Assembly: GCA_016946835.1 (NCBI GenBank)
Contig: JACVTC010000003.1
Coordinates: 2,930,001 to 2,952,500, forward strand
From: Neocallimastix lanati (nom. inval.)
Lineage: Eukaryota; Neocallimastigomycota; Neocallimastigomycetes; Neocallimastigales; Neocallimastigaceae
Reading direction: 5' to 3'
DNA length: 22,500 nt
Positions 10,495 to 20,640 of the stretch are shown here, one piece after another (position 1 is the stretch's first letter; each line of letters starts with the position of its first letter). The translations under genes were made by a program, and so were the position numbers. The notes under the pieces are model-generated. The model had not been told where the DNA came from. It saw only the letters and a program-made list of their open reading frames with translations, and searched no databases.

Positions 10495-12429
10495 AAAGAT
10501 TTAAAGTAAAATAAACTAAAAATAAATATAATTATAAAACTTTTTTCTATTTATTTTATATATATATAACCTTTTTTTTTTTTTTTTTTTATATTATTGA
10601 ACTTTCATATTAGTGAAATATTTAATTTTATATTAATTTATATATTTTATTGATATTTATTTAAACATTGATTATTCGTTTACTTATTATTAATTATTTT
10701 ATTTATTTTCTTATTAATTTAATTATTTATTCATTTTAGGTGTTTAAAAAAAAAAAAAATTGAAAACAAAAATTTAATAAAAATTTAAAACTATTTTAAT
10801 TTAAATTAATTAAAAAATTTAATATATTCAATTGATAAAAATATATTTTACTTATATATTGTATCCTATTTAATATGTTTATGTCAAACTCAAACAAAAA
10901 AAGGATTATGTATTAAAAAAAATTTTTTTTAATATATTATATCTATTTTCTATTTTTATTAATTTTTTCTTAGAATTTTTTATATTTTTAATATTTTCAT
11001 ATATATTATTAATATATATTAATTTAATGAAATTATTTTTAACCATAATAGAAATAAATAGAAATGGTTATATTGTAATATAATTCATTGAATATATTAA
11101 AATAGAACTTTAATATATTAATTTCCTTTTTTTTCGTAAATATTGAAAATTGCTTCTAAGATTTTTCTAAAAATATTAATTATCATTCTATTATTATTAT
11201 TTTTTTTTTGATATTAATTAAATTCTAAAAATAAAAAAAAAAAGAAAATTATTTTAGTCAGTTTATTTATTTTCATCCATAGTTTTAATTTAATTTAATA
11301 TATTTAGCAATATAATATTAATATATTAAATATATTAAATTAAACAATTTCAATGGCAAAATTTTATTTTTCAAGAGCATTTCTAATCTTTATTAGAATT
11401 TTAATTATTAATAAACCTTTTTATTAATCAAAAAATAATAAAAAAATAAAAAGTGAAAGAATACTTTATATATTAAATAAATAATTTAATAATTAACCGA
11501 AAATTAATTTAATAATAAAGTAAATTAGTTAAAGTAAATTAGTGAATGAATAACTATTGAATTAAATAAATATTGAAATAAACTTAAAACTTTTTTAGTT
11601 TTTTTTTTTATTAATTATTAAACTTTTATTATTAATTTTAGTTTTTATATAATTTTGATAATAAAATTATTTGTAAAATAGAATATCTATTTATATTTAT
11701 AGTAATAGAAAAAATAAAATAAAAAAAAAGAAGAAAAAAAAATTAATTATTAAGCTTTTTTATTAATATTAAAAAAAATAGTATATTCTAAAAAAACTAT
11801 TTAATTGATAATAAAATATTAATATATATATATTAATAAAATCATTCTAATATTAATAATATTAATAATATCATTAATATTACTAATAATAATAAAATTA
11901 ATATTTTTTTTTCTTCTTTTTTTTATTTATTTTATTTTATTTTATTTTATTTTATTTTTAATTATTAATAAAACCCAAATTAATCAAAATTAATTTATAA
12001 TATTTATTTATTATCATTCGATTCTAATAAATAATATATATAGATTTTTATATCATTCATATAGCATGTTTATTAATAGGTATATTATATTTTAATTGAA
12101 TCAATTGAGAATTATAGGAATATATAGTTACTATTTATTTTATTTATAATATGATGTATAATATTCTCATATTTTAATTTATTAGGAATAATAATAATAA
12201 TAATAATAATAAAATTTTTTTGATTTATGTATACCATCATTACAATATAAATATTAAATAGAATTCAAAAGATGTAATATATGAGATTGATAGAATGAAC
12301 TCTGCTTATTACATTGTACACTAATATATTGTATAGCTCATATTTTTAATAGATATATTGTTTATATATTATTTATGCATTAGGATAGTTTTTTTTTTTT
12401 TTGTTATTTTATTTTATTTTTTTTTTTTA
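10495..12429. other. Long intergenic stretch, no gene found
   Basis: AT-rich sequence with an A8T8 palindrome at 10911-10934, many ATATTA words around 10960-11100 and 11810-11900, and (TTTTA)n near 11925-11960. The patch at 12265-12345 is slightly more complex and has open frames of about 20-25 codons on both strands, too weak to call. Confidence 0.45.
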
Positions 12430-12680
12430 ATTATTCCTTTAAAAATAATTTATTAATTATTTAATTATTTCTTTAATTAATTATCATTTATTTAATTATT
12501 TATTAGTTATTTAATTGATTATTTAATTATTTAATTATTTAATTATTTAATTATTTAATTTTATATTATTTATTTATTTAATTGATTATTTAATTATTTA
12601 TTTAATTATTTAATTATTTAATTATATATTATGTAATTATTTAATTGATTATTTAATTATTCATTTAATTGTTTATATAA
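12430..12680. repeat. Degenerate (TTATTTAA) 8-bp repeat
   Basis: TTTAATTA and TTTAATTGATTA words repeat over about 240 bp, with higher-order similarity between about 12506 and 12640. Confidence 0.75.
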
Positions 12681-13357
12681 TTATATATTATTTATTATTA
12701 AATACATTCTTTTATTAATATTTGATATCCATTTATCCATTTATATATTTATTTTAAAATATATTTTTTTAATTTTTTTAGTTTTTTCTATGATTTTGTT
12801 TTTAATTCTTATTTATTATTTTTTTTTATTTTTTTATTTAATTTTTTTATATTAAAAAAAAAAAAAAATTTAAAGCTATTATTTAATAATATAAACATTT
12901 TATTTAATAATTTTTTTTTTGTTCTTTTTATTATTATTTTTTTTTTAAAAAAAAAAAAATAAATTATTAAATTCTTTTATTGGATTTTTTTTTATTTTTA
13001 TATTTTACCAATTGTTATTTTGAATAGAAAGCAATATAATATGCATTGAAATGAAAGAATAAAAGTAAATACAAATATATTTTATTTATTATTTTTTTTA
13101 TATTAAAAAGGGAATAATAAGATGTGAATTAAAAAAAAATATTATGATAAATTAAAATTGATTGATGATATAAAAACAAAAACAAAAACAAATAAATTAA
13201 ATAATACGATAAACTCAAAACGTATATAAATATATATACATATATATATTAGTATTAATAATAAAAAAAAAAAAAAAAGTAATTTATAATATACATAAAT
13301 ATATAAAATAACTATTTGTTTTAAAGTGATTATTTTTATACTATTATATTATTTTTT

Positions 13358-13394
<37 letters not shown>

Positions 13395-14361
13395 CATGAT
13401 AATAAAGTAGACAATGAAGATTAAATAAAATAAAACAAAAAAGGAAAATAGTAAAAGGATCTTTTATATAGAAAAAATAAATTATTATATTTTCCCTATT
13501 ATTTATTTGAGTTAATTTTGAAATATCAAAAAGCTATATACGTAAATTTTAAAAAAGTTATTGATATGAAAAAGAAAATGACAAAATAAGAAATAAAATA
13601 AGTTTTGTTTTATATTTTTATTCAATATTTTAGTATATTATATTTATAATCATAATATTAATATATATATATATTTTTTTTATTATAATTGTATAATATA
13701 TATATATTTTTTATATATATTTATATATATCTTTTTATTATATCTTATTTTCTTTTTAATATTATAAATAGTATTAAACTGGGAAAAAGATTAAAAAAAA
13801 AAAAAAAAAAGAATATTCATATCTTGTATATATTATTTAATTATTAGGATTCAAAAGATTTTCATAGTCTTATATATATATTTGCTTAATAAAAAAAAAA
13901 AAAAAGTAGAAATAAAAACTATTAAATCAATGTAGAATAATACATATACCTTTAGTCTAATCCAATTAGATATTATATTATTATTGTTGATATAAACATA
14001 TTCAATATATACAAAAATTTATTGAGAAATGTATAGAAATATACAATGAAATAATATTAAGAGGAAAAAAAAAAACAATAAGAAAGGAAAAAGGAATATC
14101 AATTTATTACTTCAAAGAAATAAAATTTTATTTTTTTATCATTTTTTATTATATATGTAATAAAAAGAGAGAAAATAAAAATATATATTTATTTTAACAT
14201 CATATATTATTATCATATATTTAAAACTTATAGCAATTATTCAATTATTCAATAAAACATTGTTATCATTTAATAAATTAATTATCAATTTTATGAATAG
14301 CAATTTCAAAAAAAAAAAAAAAATCAAAGTACAATTGTTTTTTAAAAAATAACTATTAAAA

Positions 14362-14393
<32 letters not shown>

Positions 14394-14990
14394 CTTATAG
14401 AAAATATATCTATTATCATTAAGCAAAATAACATAAAATAAGAAGATTCAAATCAATTAATTAAAAAAATATATATATAAAGAAATAAAATTGTATTTTT
14501 TTTTCTTTTAAAATAAAAAAAAAGAGGAAAAAAAAATGAATATAAAAGGTTATATTATAGGAATAACTTATGTCATAAAGTAAAAAGATCAATTTTGAAA
14601 AATTATCATTTTTTTTTTTTTTTTATTTTTGAAGAAAAATTTTGTATTAAAATATCTCATTTTATCTATTTATTGAGTTTATACAATCATACATTATTTT
14701 TTTTTTATTTCATATAAAGTAAAAAAAAATTATTTAAATATATCTATCGTTTCATGTTATTTTAATAGAAAACATAAAATAAAAATCAATATAAAATAAA
14801 TTTATATATATTAAAATTATTTCAAAAATCATTAAATTAAAAATAAAAAATTATAAAGTAAGATAATTGTATTATATTTATATATTTTTTTTTTAAAAAA
14901 AATATAAAAAAAAAAAAAAAAATTTGATAAAACAAACAAACAAACAAAAATAAACAAAATATAAATTATTTAAAAAGTTATTCAGTAAAT
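12681..14990. other. Long intergenic stretch, no gene found
   Basis: It contains T-runs of about 35 at 13360 and about 29 at 14365, A-runs near 12855, 13263, 13794 and 14908, and (AC)AAA words near 14930. The minus frame at 14426-14241 is a Lys and Phe homopolymer reading and is not a gene. No RNA gene is recognisable. Confidence 0.5.
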
Positions 14991-15074
14991 AAAGATATTT
15001 ATATAAAAAGAAATTTAATAAATTAAAAGTATATATTAAATATATATACTCTTTATAAATAAAAATAAAATCTG
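14991..15074 (+). promoter_or_regulatory. Immediate upstream region of the cyclin-domain gene
   Basis: A/T-only sequence with TATAAA-like words at 15001 and TATATATAC near 15041. The bases before the start are AAAATCTG. In sequence this AT-rich, TATA-like words carry little weight, so I mark the region only as the likely 5' leader/promoter. Confidence 0.25.
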
Positions 15075-15702
15075 ATGGCTACGTCAATAACACAAACCAC
15101 ATCAGTTACTAGTCATACAATGCCGGCTATACAGGCAACGTCATCTACTAGTAATTCTTCACATTCGAATACCTTAAAAAGACCTTCAAATACAAATACG
15201 ACCTCAGTACAACAATATGGTAAAAAATCATCATCATCTGTACATGAACCATGTGTAAAAAGTGCCATTGTATTTGCATTTTCATTAAATGATATTATAA
15301 AAAGTCATCTACCAGAAAAGAAGTTTAGAAATGATAGAGAAAAAATTGAAGTACATTTTACACAAAAGGTAATAACATAATTTATAATTCTACATAGATT
15401 GTATTATTATTATTTTCAAAAAAAAAAAAAAATTAATAATTTAAAATTATTATTATTTATTATTTTCAAAAAAAAAAAAAAATTAATAATTTAAAATTAT
15501 TATTATTTATTATTTTCGAAAAAAAAAAAAATTAATAATTTAAAATTATTATTATTTTAAACTTTCGTTAAAATAATATAATAGATATATATTTAATTAA
15601 TAGTTTGCTTATTATTAATATAGTTATGTTAATATATAAATATATATTTAATTGATAAATTGTTTATTGATATTACAATTGTGTTAATAGTTAGAAATAA
15701 TT

Positions 15703-15733
<31 letters not shown>

Positions 15734-17088
15734 ATTTTTATTTTTCTAATAATATTTAATAATAATTTTAATTATTCTTTTATATTATTAATATATATAT
15801 ATTTATTTATTTATTAATTTTTATTTTTATTTTTATTTATTTATTTATTTTATATATATATATATTTTTATAGCTTATTGGTAAAATTCAGTTAAATTTT
15901 TCTGAATTAGTTTTAACTCTTATATATTGTAATCGTTATTTAAGATATTGTCGAAAATATAAATTACCAATGCCAGGATCTCCTGGTAGTGTATTTCCGA
16001 GTATGACGCATATGGTTATACCTTGTTTACTTTTAGCTGAAGTATACCTTATTGATTGTCCACATAATTCAAAATGGTGGGCCACGAAATGCTCAGGTGG
16101 TGTCACTGTACAAAATATTAATCGATGGAAAAGGGATGTACTTGTAACCATGAAATATTGGCTATATGTTGAACCAACCAGAGATTTTGTTAATTGGACT
16201 CGTCAAATAAAAAAATTAGCTTTTGCTTTATTTGGTCAAAGTTCCTGGAAGTATAATTTATCCAATAATTCTTCTAATAAAGGTACATCAAGTAAATCAC
16301 AAGATGAAACTGCGATTGTTAAAGCAAGTACTTCATCTACTACCTCATCTACGGTTCAACCTATTAAATCCCCTGTTAAAACAACTAAATCCCCTGTAAA
16401 AACAATTAAATCACCTTCTAAAGGAAGTAATTCACCTACCAAGAAAGTCATTAAACGTAATTCTAGTTCCTTTCATAGTTCACTTCAAAATCATCTTAAT
16501 TCAATTTCATCTCGTCGTAGTCTCTATAAACATAATGGCGGTACCAATGGTAATCAAGAATTCTCTATTAGAAATATATTGGGTAATAATTATCCATTCA
16601 ATAAATCAAAATATTCTGGTCCTTCCCTACTCTCAAATGTTTGCACCTCAACTCTTTTAAATGTGATTAATAATAATGCAAGTGTTAAAATGGAGGGTAG
16701 TGGTATAGGTGTATCATTTAATAGAGATAATAATAATGATAATAAGGATAATAATAGTAGCAGTAGTAACAGTAATCAAAATACTAATTATACTAGTAGT
16801 AATAATAATAATATGGATGATAATCAAAAAATAATAAATCCAAGTAGTGGTAATACTAATATTCATACTGATACAAATACTATTCGTGATTCACAAACGA
16901 ATTCAAATAGTATTAATATTAAACATAATACTAATAACTTTTATCAATTTAATAAAATTGCAAATCATTTATCTTTTCCATATAGTAGCAATAGCCAACT
17001 AAATATGTCACATAATCAAGAACAAAAAGTTAATCATATGAATATTACAGATACTAAAATGTCTATTTCTAATATTATTAATGATTCA

Positions 17089-17126
<38 letters not shown>

Positions 17127-19551
17127 AAAAACATCTTATACCACATCAACTACAAATTCATTTCATAGTATCTACCAATCTCCTACTACTATATATGCAG
17201 AAAATGAATTAGATGATAATACCCCATCTACCTCAAGCGATCATCTAGGAAGTATTAGAAGAACTCGTACAATTCGTAGTTCCATAAAATTTGATAGTAA
17301 TAGTCAAAATAATAGTAATAATGAATCTGATATGTATTCATTATCTAAAACTCTTGCTCTCGTTAGGAGAAGTCGTGATCAGAAACAACAAGATATAATA
17401 AAGAGAGAAGGATTTAAATCATCAAATATTTCTATGGATACACAAAAAACTATATGTAATAGTCAATATTCATCCATACAAGATCAAAATAATACTTTAA
17501 ATGATAATAGTAATGGTCATAGTAATAATAATACCTATACAAATTTCAATTCTAATAATATGACTGATTTAACTTTCGTTTCATCTTCCTCGACTACTAA
17601 CTTTTCTAAAATGGTTAATGAACCAAAAAATAACAGTAATATGAGTAGTTCTAGATCTATAATAAATTCTTATTCTACTTCTTTTACCAATTCCAATTCC
17701 AATTCCAATATTAATTATAATACTAACAGTAATACCAATAGTAATTTTAATTCCAATTATAATACCAATAACAATACCAATATGAATTTCAGTTCTAATT
17801 CTAATTCGAATTCTAATTGTAACACCAATTCTAATACAAATATCAATGATACTTCAGCTCGTTCAAATAAAGATATAAGTACTAAAGCATCATCTACGGA
17901 ACAAGCCATTTATCCTCGTGCAAGCTCATACTTTAACTCTTCATTATTGGGTAATTTACAATATACCGGTTCAAGTGGTCAACAAATTGGAGCTTCTTTA
18001 TTAAAGAATTTAGGTGTTTTAGACCGTGGAGAATCAAAAATGTTTTCTTCTATTCCAATAAATCCATCGCCATTAAGTAATAATAGTTCCATATATACCA
18101 ATAATAATCAAAATAACGCTATACCGTCGTCAAATCAACAACCGAATCAACAATTTCAACAATTACCGCAGCAACAATTTCAACAACCACCGCAACAACA
18201 ATTTCAACAACCACCGCAGCAACAATTTCAACAACCACCGAAGCAACAATATCAACAACAACAACAACAATCTTCTTTTCGTGTGCCTTTGACACAAAAA
18301 CCTCCACCTCAATCTATGATATTCACATCAACCTCCTCTCAATCTAATTATATACCAAATAATCAATCTACTTCAACTTCTTTTAATATAAATAATAATA
18401 ATAATAATAATAATTATAATAATAATAATAATAATAATAATAATTATAATAATAATAATAATAATAATAATTATAATAATAATAATTATAATTATAATAA
18501 TGATAATAATAATGCAAATACAAGTACAAATCAATTTTGTACTACAAAAAAATTTGAAGATCCATTCATGAATATTGAACGATCTTCCTCTAAATTTCAT
18601 TATCCTTTTTATTATCCTGAAAAAAAACAAGAAAATGATAATAGGAATAATCAAAATAATCTAAATCAACATTCACTTCAAAGAAATTTAACCATTAATG
18701 GTCAAATTCAAGGACAAAGACAAGGACAGAGACAAAATCAAGGTCAAAATCAAAATCAGGGTCAGTATCAAGGTCAAAATCAAGGTCAAAATCAAGGTCA
18801 AAATCAAGGTCAAAATCAAGGTCAAAATCAAGGTCAAAATCAAGGTCAAAATCAAGGTCAAAATCAAGGTCAAAATCAAGGTCAAAATCAAGGTCAAAAT
18901 CAAGGTCAAAATCAAGTTCAAAATCAAGTTCAAAATCAAGTTCAAAATCAAGGTCAAAATCAAGGTCAAAATAATATATTTTGTATCAATAATAAAGTTC
19001 CAACTCCTGGTCGTTCAAATTCAGATAATTCTTCTGTACCTTCTATTTTAAGTGTTACAAATAATACACCTTTTTCACCAAAAAGTTATACTTCTACCCT
19101 TTCTACTTTTACTCCCAATACAAATGTAACCTATAGTAGTTCTATTAGTACAAATGCCTCTAACACCTCCTCCTCCGTTGAAAGTTTATCAAATCCTATG
19201 TATAATAATAATAATTATAACTATAACTATATTAATGAACAAAATAATGAATTTCATAACTTTAACAATAATAATGGTAGTAATAATAATACATCATATT
19301 CAGATTGTAAAAGTATGAATTATTTACCTACTAATTTTAATCCACGTTGTACTAATAATAATAGTACAGAAGAAATTTCAGAATTTAATAATTCAAATAA
19401 TGTAGAACAAAATAATACCATATTTAGTGATCCTTATTTTAAAAATTTAGTAAAAACAGAATTAGAAATTACTTCTTCACACATTTCTCATGATACTATG
19501 GAAATTGATGAAGAAAGTAAAATATTATCACCACCAAATACACCGAATTAA
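15075..19551 (+). CDS. Cyclin-domain protein (PHO80/PCL-like) with long Asn/Gln-rich tail, two exons
   Basis: Joining 15075-15368 to 15874-19551 keeps one frame (98 + 1225 codons) and gives 1323 residues. ATG 15075 is preceded by an in-frame TAA at 15066, so it is the first start in this exon. A cyclin fold is visible across the junction. Around residues 60-80 there is a hydrophobic helix (CVKSAIVFAFSLNDII). Next come LNFSELVLTLIYCNRYL (about 105-121), CLLLAEVYLID (149-159), NSKWWATKCSG, and INRWKRDVLVTMKYWLYV (about 180-197), followed by an F-x-x-W helix. This order and spacing match fungal PHO80/PCL cyclins, which activate a cyclin-dependent kinase. The partner and pathway here are unknown. 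The rest, residues about 230-1323, is low-complexity Asn/Gln/Ser/Thr sequence with a few conserved-looking islands. It is far longer than typical PHO80/PCL proteins (roughly 200-500 residues). The cyclin call is fairly sure; a kinase-activating role is inference, because two signature residues differ. Confidence 0.9.
15405..15558 (+). repeat. Three 50-bp tandem repeats in the intron
   Basis: The marker TATTTTC followed by an A-run recurs at 15411, 15461 and 15511, each followed by the same AATTAATAATTTAAAATTATTATTATT-type segment. The third copy has CG in place of CA and one A fewer. Confidence 0.88.
15583..15692 (+). repeat. Imperfect duplication of about 55 bp in the intron
   Basis: A segment starting ATATATATTTAATTAATAG, then TTGCTTATTA, then GTTATGTTAATA is followed by a diverged copy reading ATATATATTTAATTGATAA, then TTGTTTATTG, then ATTGTGTTAATA. 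Together with the 50-bp repeats it accounts for much of the intron length. Confidence 0.5.
16369..16446 (+). other. Four S-P-x-K sites at heptad spacing
   Basis: Just after the cyclin box the protein reads SPVKTTK, SPVKTIK, SPSKGSN, SPTKK, placing serines at residues 264, 271, 278 and 285, each seven apart. S-P-x-K matches the full consensus for cyclin-dependent kinase phosphorylation ((S/T)-P-x-(K/R)). The following stretch KKVIKR is basic and could help nuclear import. S/T-P-K-K-like motifs can also bind the minor groove of AT-rich DNA, so that is a second possibility. The role is inference; the spacing is directly visible. Confidence 0.7.
17086..17127 (+). repeat. Poly-Asn tract (AAT repeat) in the cyclin gene
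   Basis: Uninterrupted AAT codons encode a run of about 12 Asn. The tract lies in the disordered tail and is probably length-variable. Confidence 0.85.
17686..17850 (+). repeat. Degenerate Asn-Ser / Asn-Thr dipeptide region
   Basis: Imperfect 6-bp units related to AATTCC and AATACC encode alternating N-S and N-T. Codons vary (TCC, TCT, TCG, AGT, ACC, ACA), so this repeat is older and more diverged than the QGQN array further along. Confidence 0.7.
17908..18087 (+). other. Non-repetitive island inside the disordered tail
   Basis: Between the N-S region and the Q-rich repeats the protein becomes compositionally normal: it includes YFNSSLLGNLQYTG, then IGASLLKNLGVLDRG, then IPINPSPLS. Mixed hydrophobic, Gly and charged residues amid Asn/Gln sequence suggest conserved short binding motifs. 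I recognise no named motif. Confidence 0.4.
18148..18267 (+). repeat. Five 24-bp units encoding QQFQQPPQ octapeptides
   Basis: Units start at 18148, 18172, 18196, 18220 and 18244 and encode QQFQQLPQ, QQFQQPPQ twice, QQFQQPPK and QQYQQQQQ (residues 857-896). The central three are nearly identical in DNA (CCGCAG or CCGCAA endings). Gln/Pro-rich octapeptides with a regular aromatic residue resemble low-complexity protein-protein interaction segments; function here is unknown. Confidence 0.85.
18388..18513 (+). repeat. Asn-rich tract with regularly spaced Tyr
   Basis: AAT runs broken by TAT give blocks of about 8-9 Asn followed by Tyr, repeated three times with a shorter fourth, ending NYNYNND (residues about 937-978). 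The periodic Tyr resembles sticker-and-spacer low-complexity domains, but that behaviour is inference. Confidence 0.8.
18769..18972 (+). repeat. 17 tandem 12-bp units encoding QGQN
   Basis: The unit CAAGGTCAAAAT repeats without a break for 17 copies (residues about 1064-1131). Units 13-15 carry GTT instead of GGT, giving QVQN. No synonymous differences are visible between units, which suggests recent expansion. A more diverged lead-in (QGQRQGQRQNQGQNQNQGQY) precedes it from about 18709. The array is also open in other frames and on the other strand; those readings are artefacts of the repeat. Confidence 0.92.
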
Positions 19552-20079
19552 TTGAATTAATTTAAAATTTATTATTATATATATATATATCTATTTTTAA
19601 ATTTTCTTTTTTTTAAGTTATTAATTTATTTATCATTTTTCTTTTCTTTTTCTTTTTCTTTTTATATATATATACAAATATATATATATAAATTTATGTA
19701 AAAAATATTTATATTAAAATGTTTTTTTTTTTTTTTTTTATTTTTTTTCTTTTCATATCATATCATACCATTTCATATCATATCATTTCATTTCATTTCA
19801 TTTTAATTATATATATATATAATATATATATATATAATTTATTGTAGAAGTTTAAAAAAAAAAAAAAAGAAAAAAAAATATATATATATATATAGTTCCA
19901 TAGAATAAATATTATAATAAAATTATAATAGTAAATAAATAAATAAATAAATAAATAAGTATTAATAATTATTATAAAAACATTTAAAATAAATAATAAA
20001 AAAAAAAAAAATAATTGTTACAATCATTATTGTGTATTATTCAACAATAGAAAAAAAAAAAAAATGAAAATGAAAATGA

Positions 20080-20110
<31 letters not shown>

Positions 20111-20260
20111 GTTTATTTAAAGTACATATATATATATGTAATACATTATTCTATTTTGTTTATATAGAAAAAAAGAAAAAAAAAAAAAAAATTGTATAAA
20201 TTTATAAATATTTTTCAACATTATTATTTTTATTATTTTTTTTTTTTCTATATATATATA
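19552..20260 (+). other. 3' flank of the cyclin-domain gene; no further gene
   Basis: TTTC- and CATAT-type pyrimidine repeats (19630-19660, 19752-19802) are followed by (TA)n and A-runs. Several AATAAA-like words exist but abound by chance here, so no polyadenylation site can be chosen. Confidence 0.45.
19752..19803 (+). repeat. CATAT / TTTCA pentamer repeat
   Basis: About ten 5-bp units, first CATAT-like, then TTTCA-like. Confidence 0.8.
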
Positions 20261-20267
20261 AATATTT

Positions 20268-20312
<45 letters not shown>

Positions 20313-20455
20313 CATTTATTATTTTATTTAATAAAAAATAAACATTCATATATAACAAAATAACAAAATAAATATTTCATTTTTTTTTTTTTTTTTTTTT
20401 TTCATTTTATTATTTTATTTAATAAAAAATAAACATTCATATATAACAAAATAAC
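20261..20455. repeat. 110-bp tandem duplication containing a T-run
   Basis: AATATTTCAT occurs at 20261 and 20371. Each copy continues with a T-run (about 43 then about 22 bases), then TTATTTAATAAAAAATAAAC and ATTCATATATAACAAAATAA. The T-run length is the main difference. Confidence 0.9.
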
Positions 20456-20592
20456 ATAATAACAAAATAACAAAATAACAAAATAACAAATAACAAAAAA
20501 TAAAAAATAAAAAAAATAAAAAAAAATATAAAAATAAAAAAATAAAAAAATAAAAATAAAAATTAAAAAATAAAATAATAAATAATAAGTAA

Positions 20593-20636
<44 letters not shown>
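20456..20636. repeat. ATAACAAA words, then A-rich and (AAAT)n tract
   Basis: ATAACAAA repeats six times near 20454-20497; a pure (AAAT)n tract of about 11 units occupies 20592-20634. Confidence 0.85.
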
Positions 20637-20639
<3 letters not shown>

Positions 20640-20640
20640 A

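Larger units (their letters stand above)
15369..15873 (+). other. Intron of the cyclin-domain gene
   Basis: The intron begins GTAATA directly after a complete Lys codon (phase 0) and ends TTTTTATAG before a Leu codon. Reading through it gives a TAA three codons after the donor. Removing it joins two cyclin-box segments that read as one domain, which is the main argument for these borders. At 505 bp it is filled with tandem repeats, described separately. I see no clear branch-point motif near the 3' end. cDNA would settle the exact junctions. Confidence 0.8.
15252..16257 (+). other. Cyclin box (residues about 60-225), interrupted by the intron
   Basis: This is the only globular part of the protein. 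By eye, the segment LLAEVY aligns with the LLASKF motif of cyclins, and INRWKRDVL aligns with the helix-5 motif that normally reads (I/L)xxxExxxL. In human cyclin A2, Lys266 and Glu295 in these motifs lie 29 residues apart and contact the CDK. Here the equivalent positions, Val155 and Lys184, are also exactly 29 apart. The signature Lys is therefore Val and the signature Glu is Lys. Only one cyclin box is present. The alignment was made without software. Confidence 0.75.

Noticed and set aside
14241-14426. Minus-strand open frame of 61 codons rich in Lys and Phe
   Set aside because: Produced by a T-run and an A-run; the remaining residues show no domain or usual composition.
15936-16151. Minus-strand 71-codon frame opposite the cyclin box
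   Set aside because: It is antisense to the coding cyclin box, whose frame is supported by family motifs.
18119-18307. Minus-strand Val/Ile-rich frame
   Set aside because: Antisense reading of the Gln/Pro octapeptide repeat; periodicity alone keeps it open.
18373-18654. Minus-strand poly-Ile frame resembling a membrane segment
   Set aside because: Antisense reading of AAT/TAT codons; the hydrophobic run is an artefact of the Asn tract.
18688-19051. Overlapping Leu/Ile/Thr and Lys/Val/Ile frames across the QGQN array
   Set aside because: A 12-bp repeat stays open in several frames and on both strands; only the cyclin frame extends into unique sequence on both sides.
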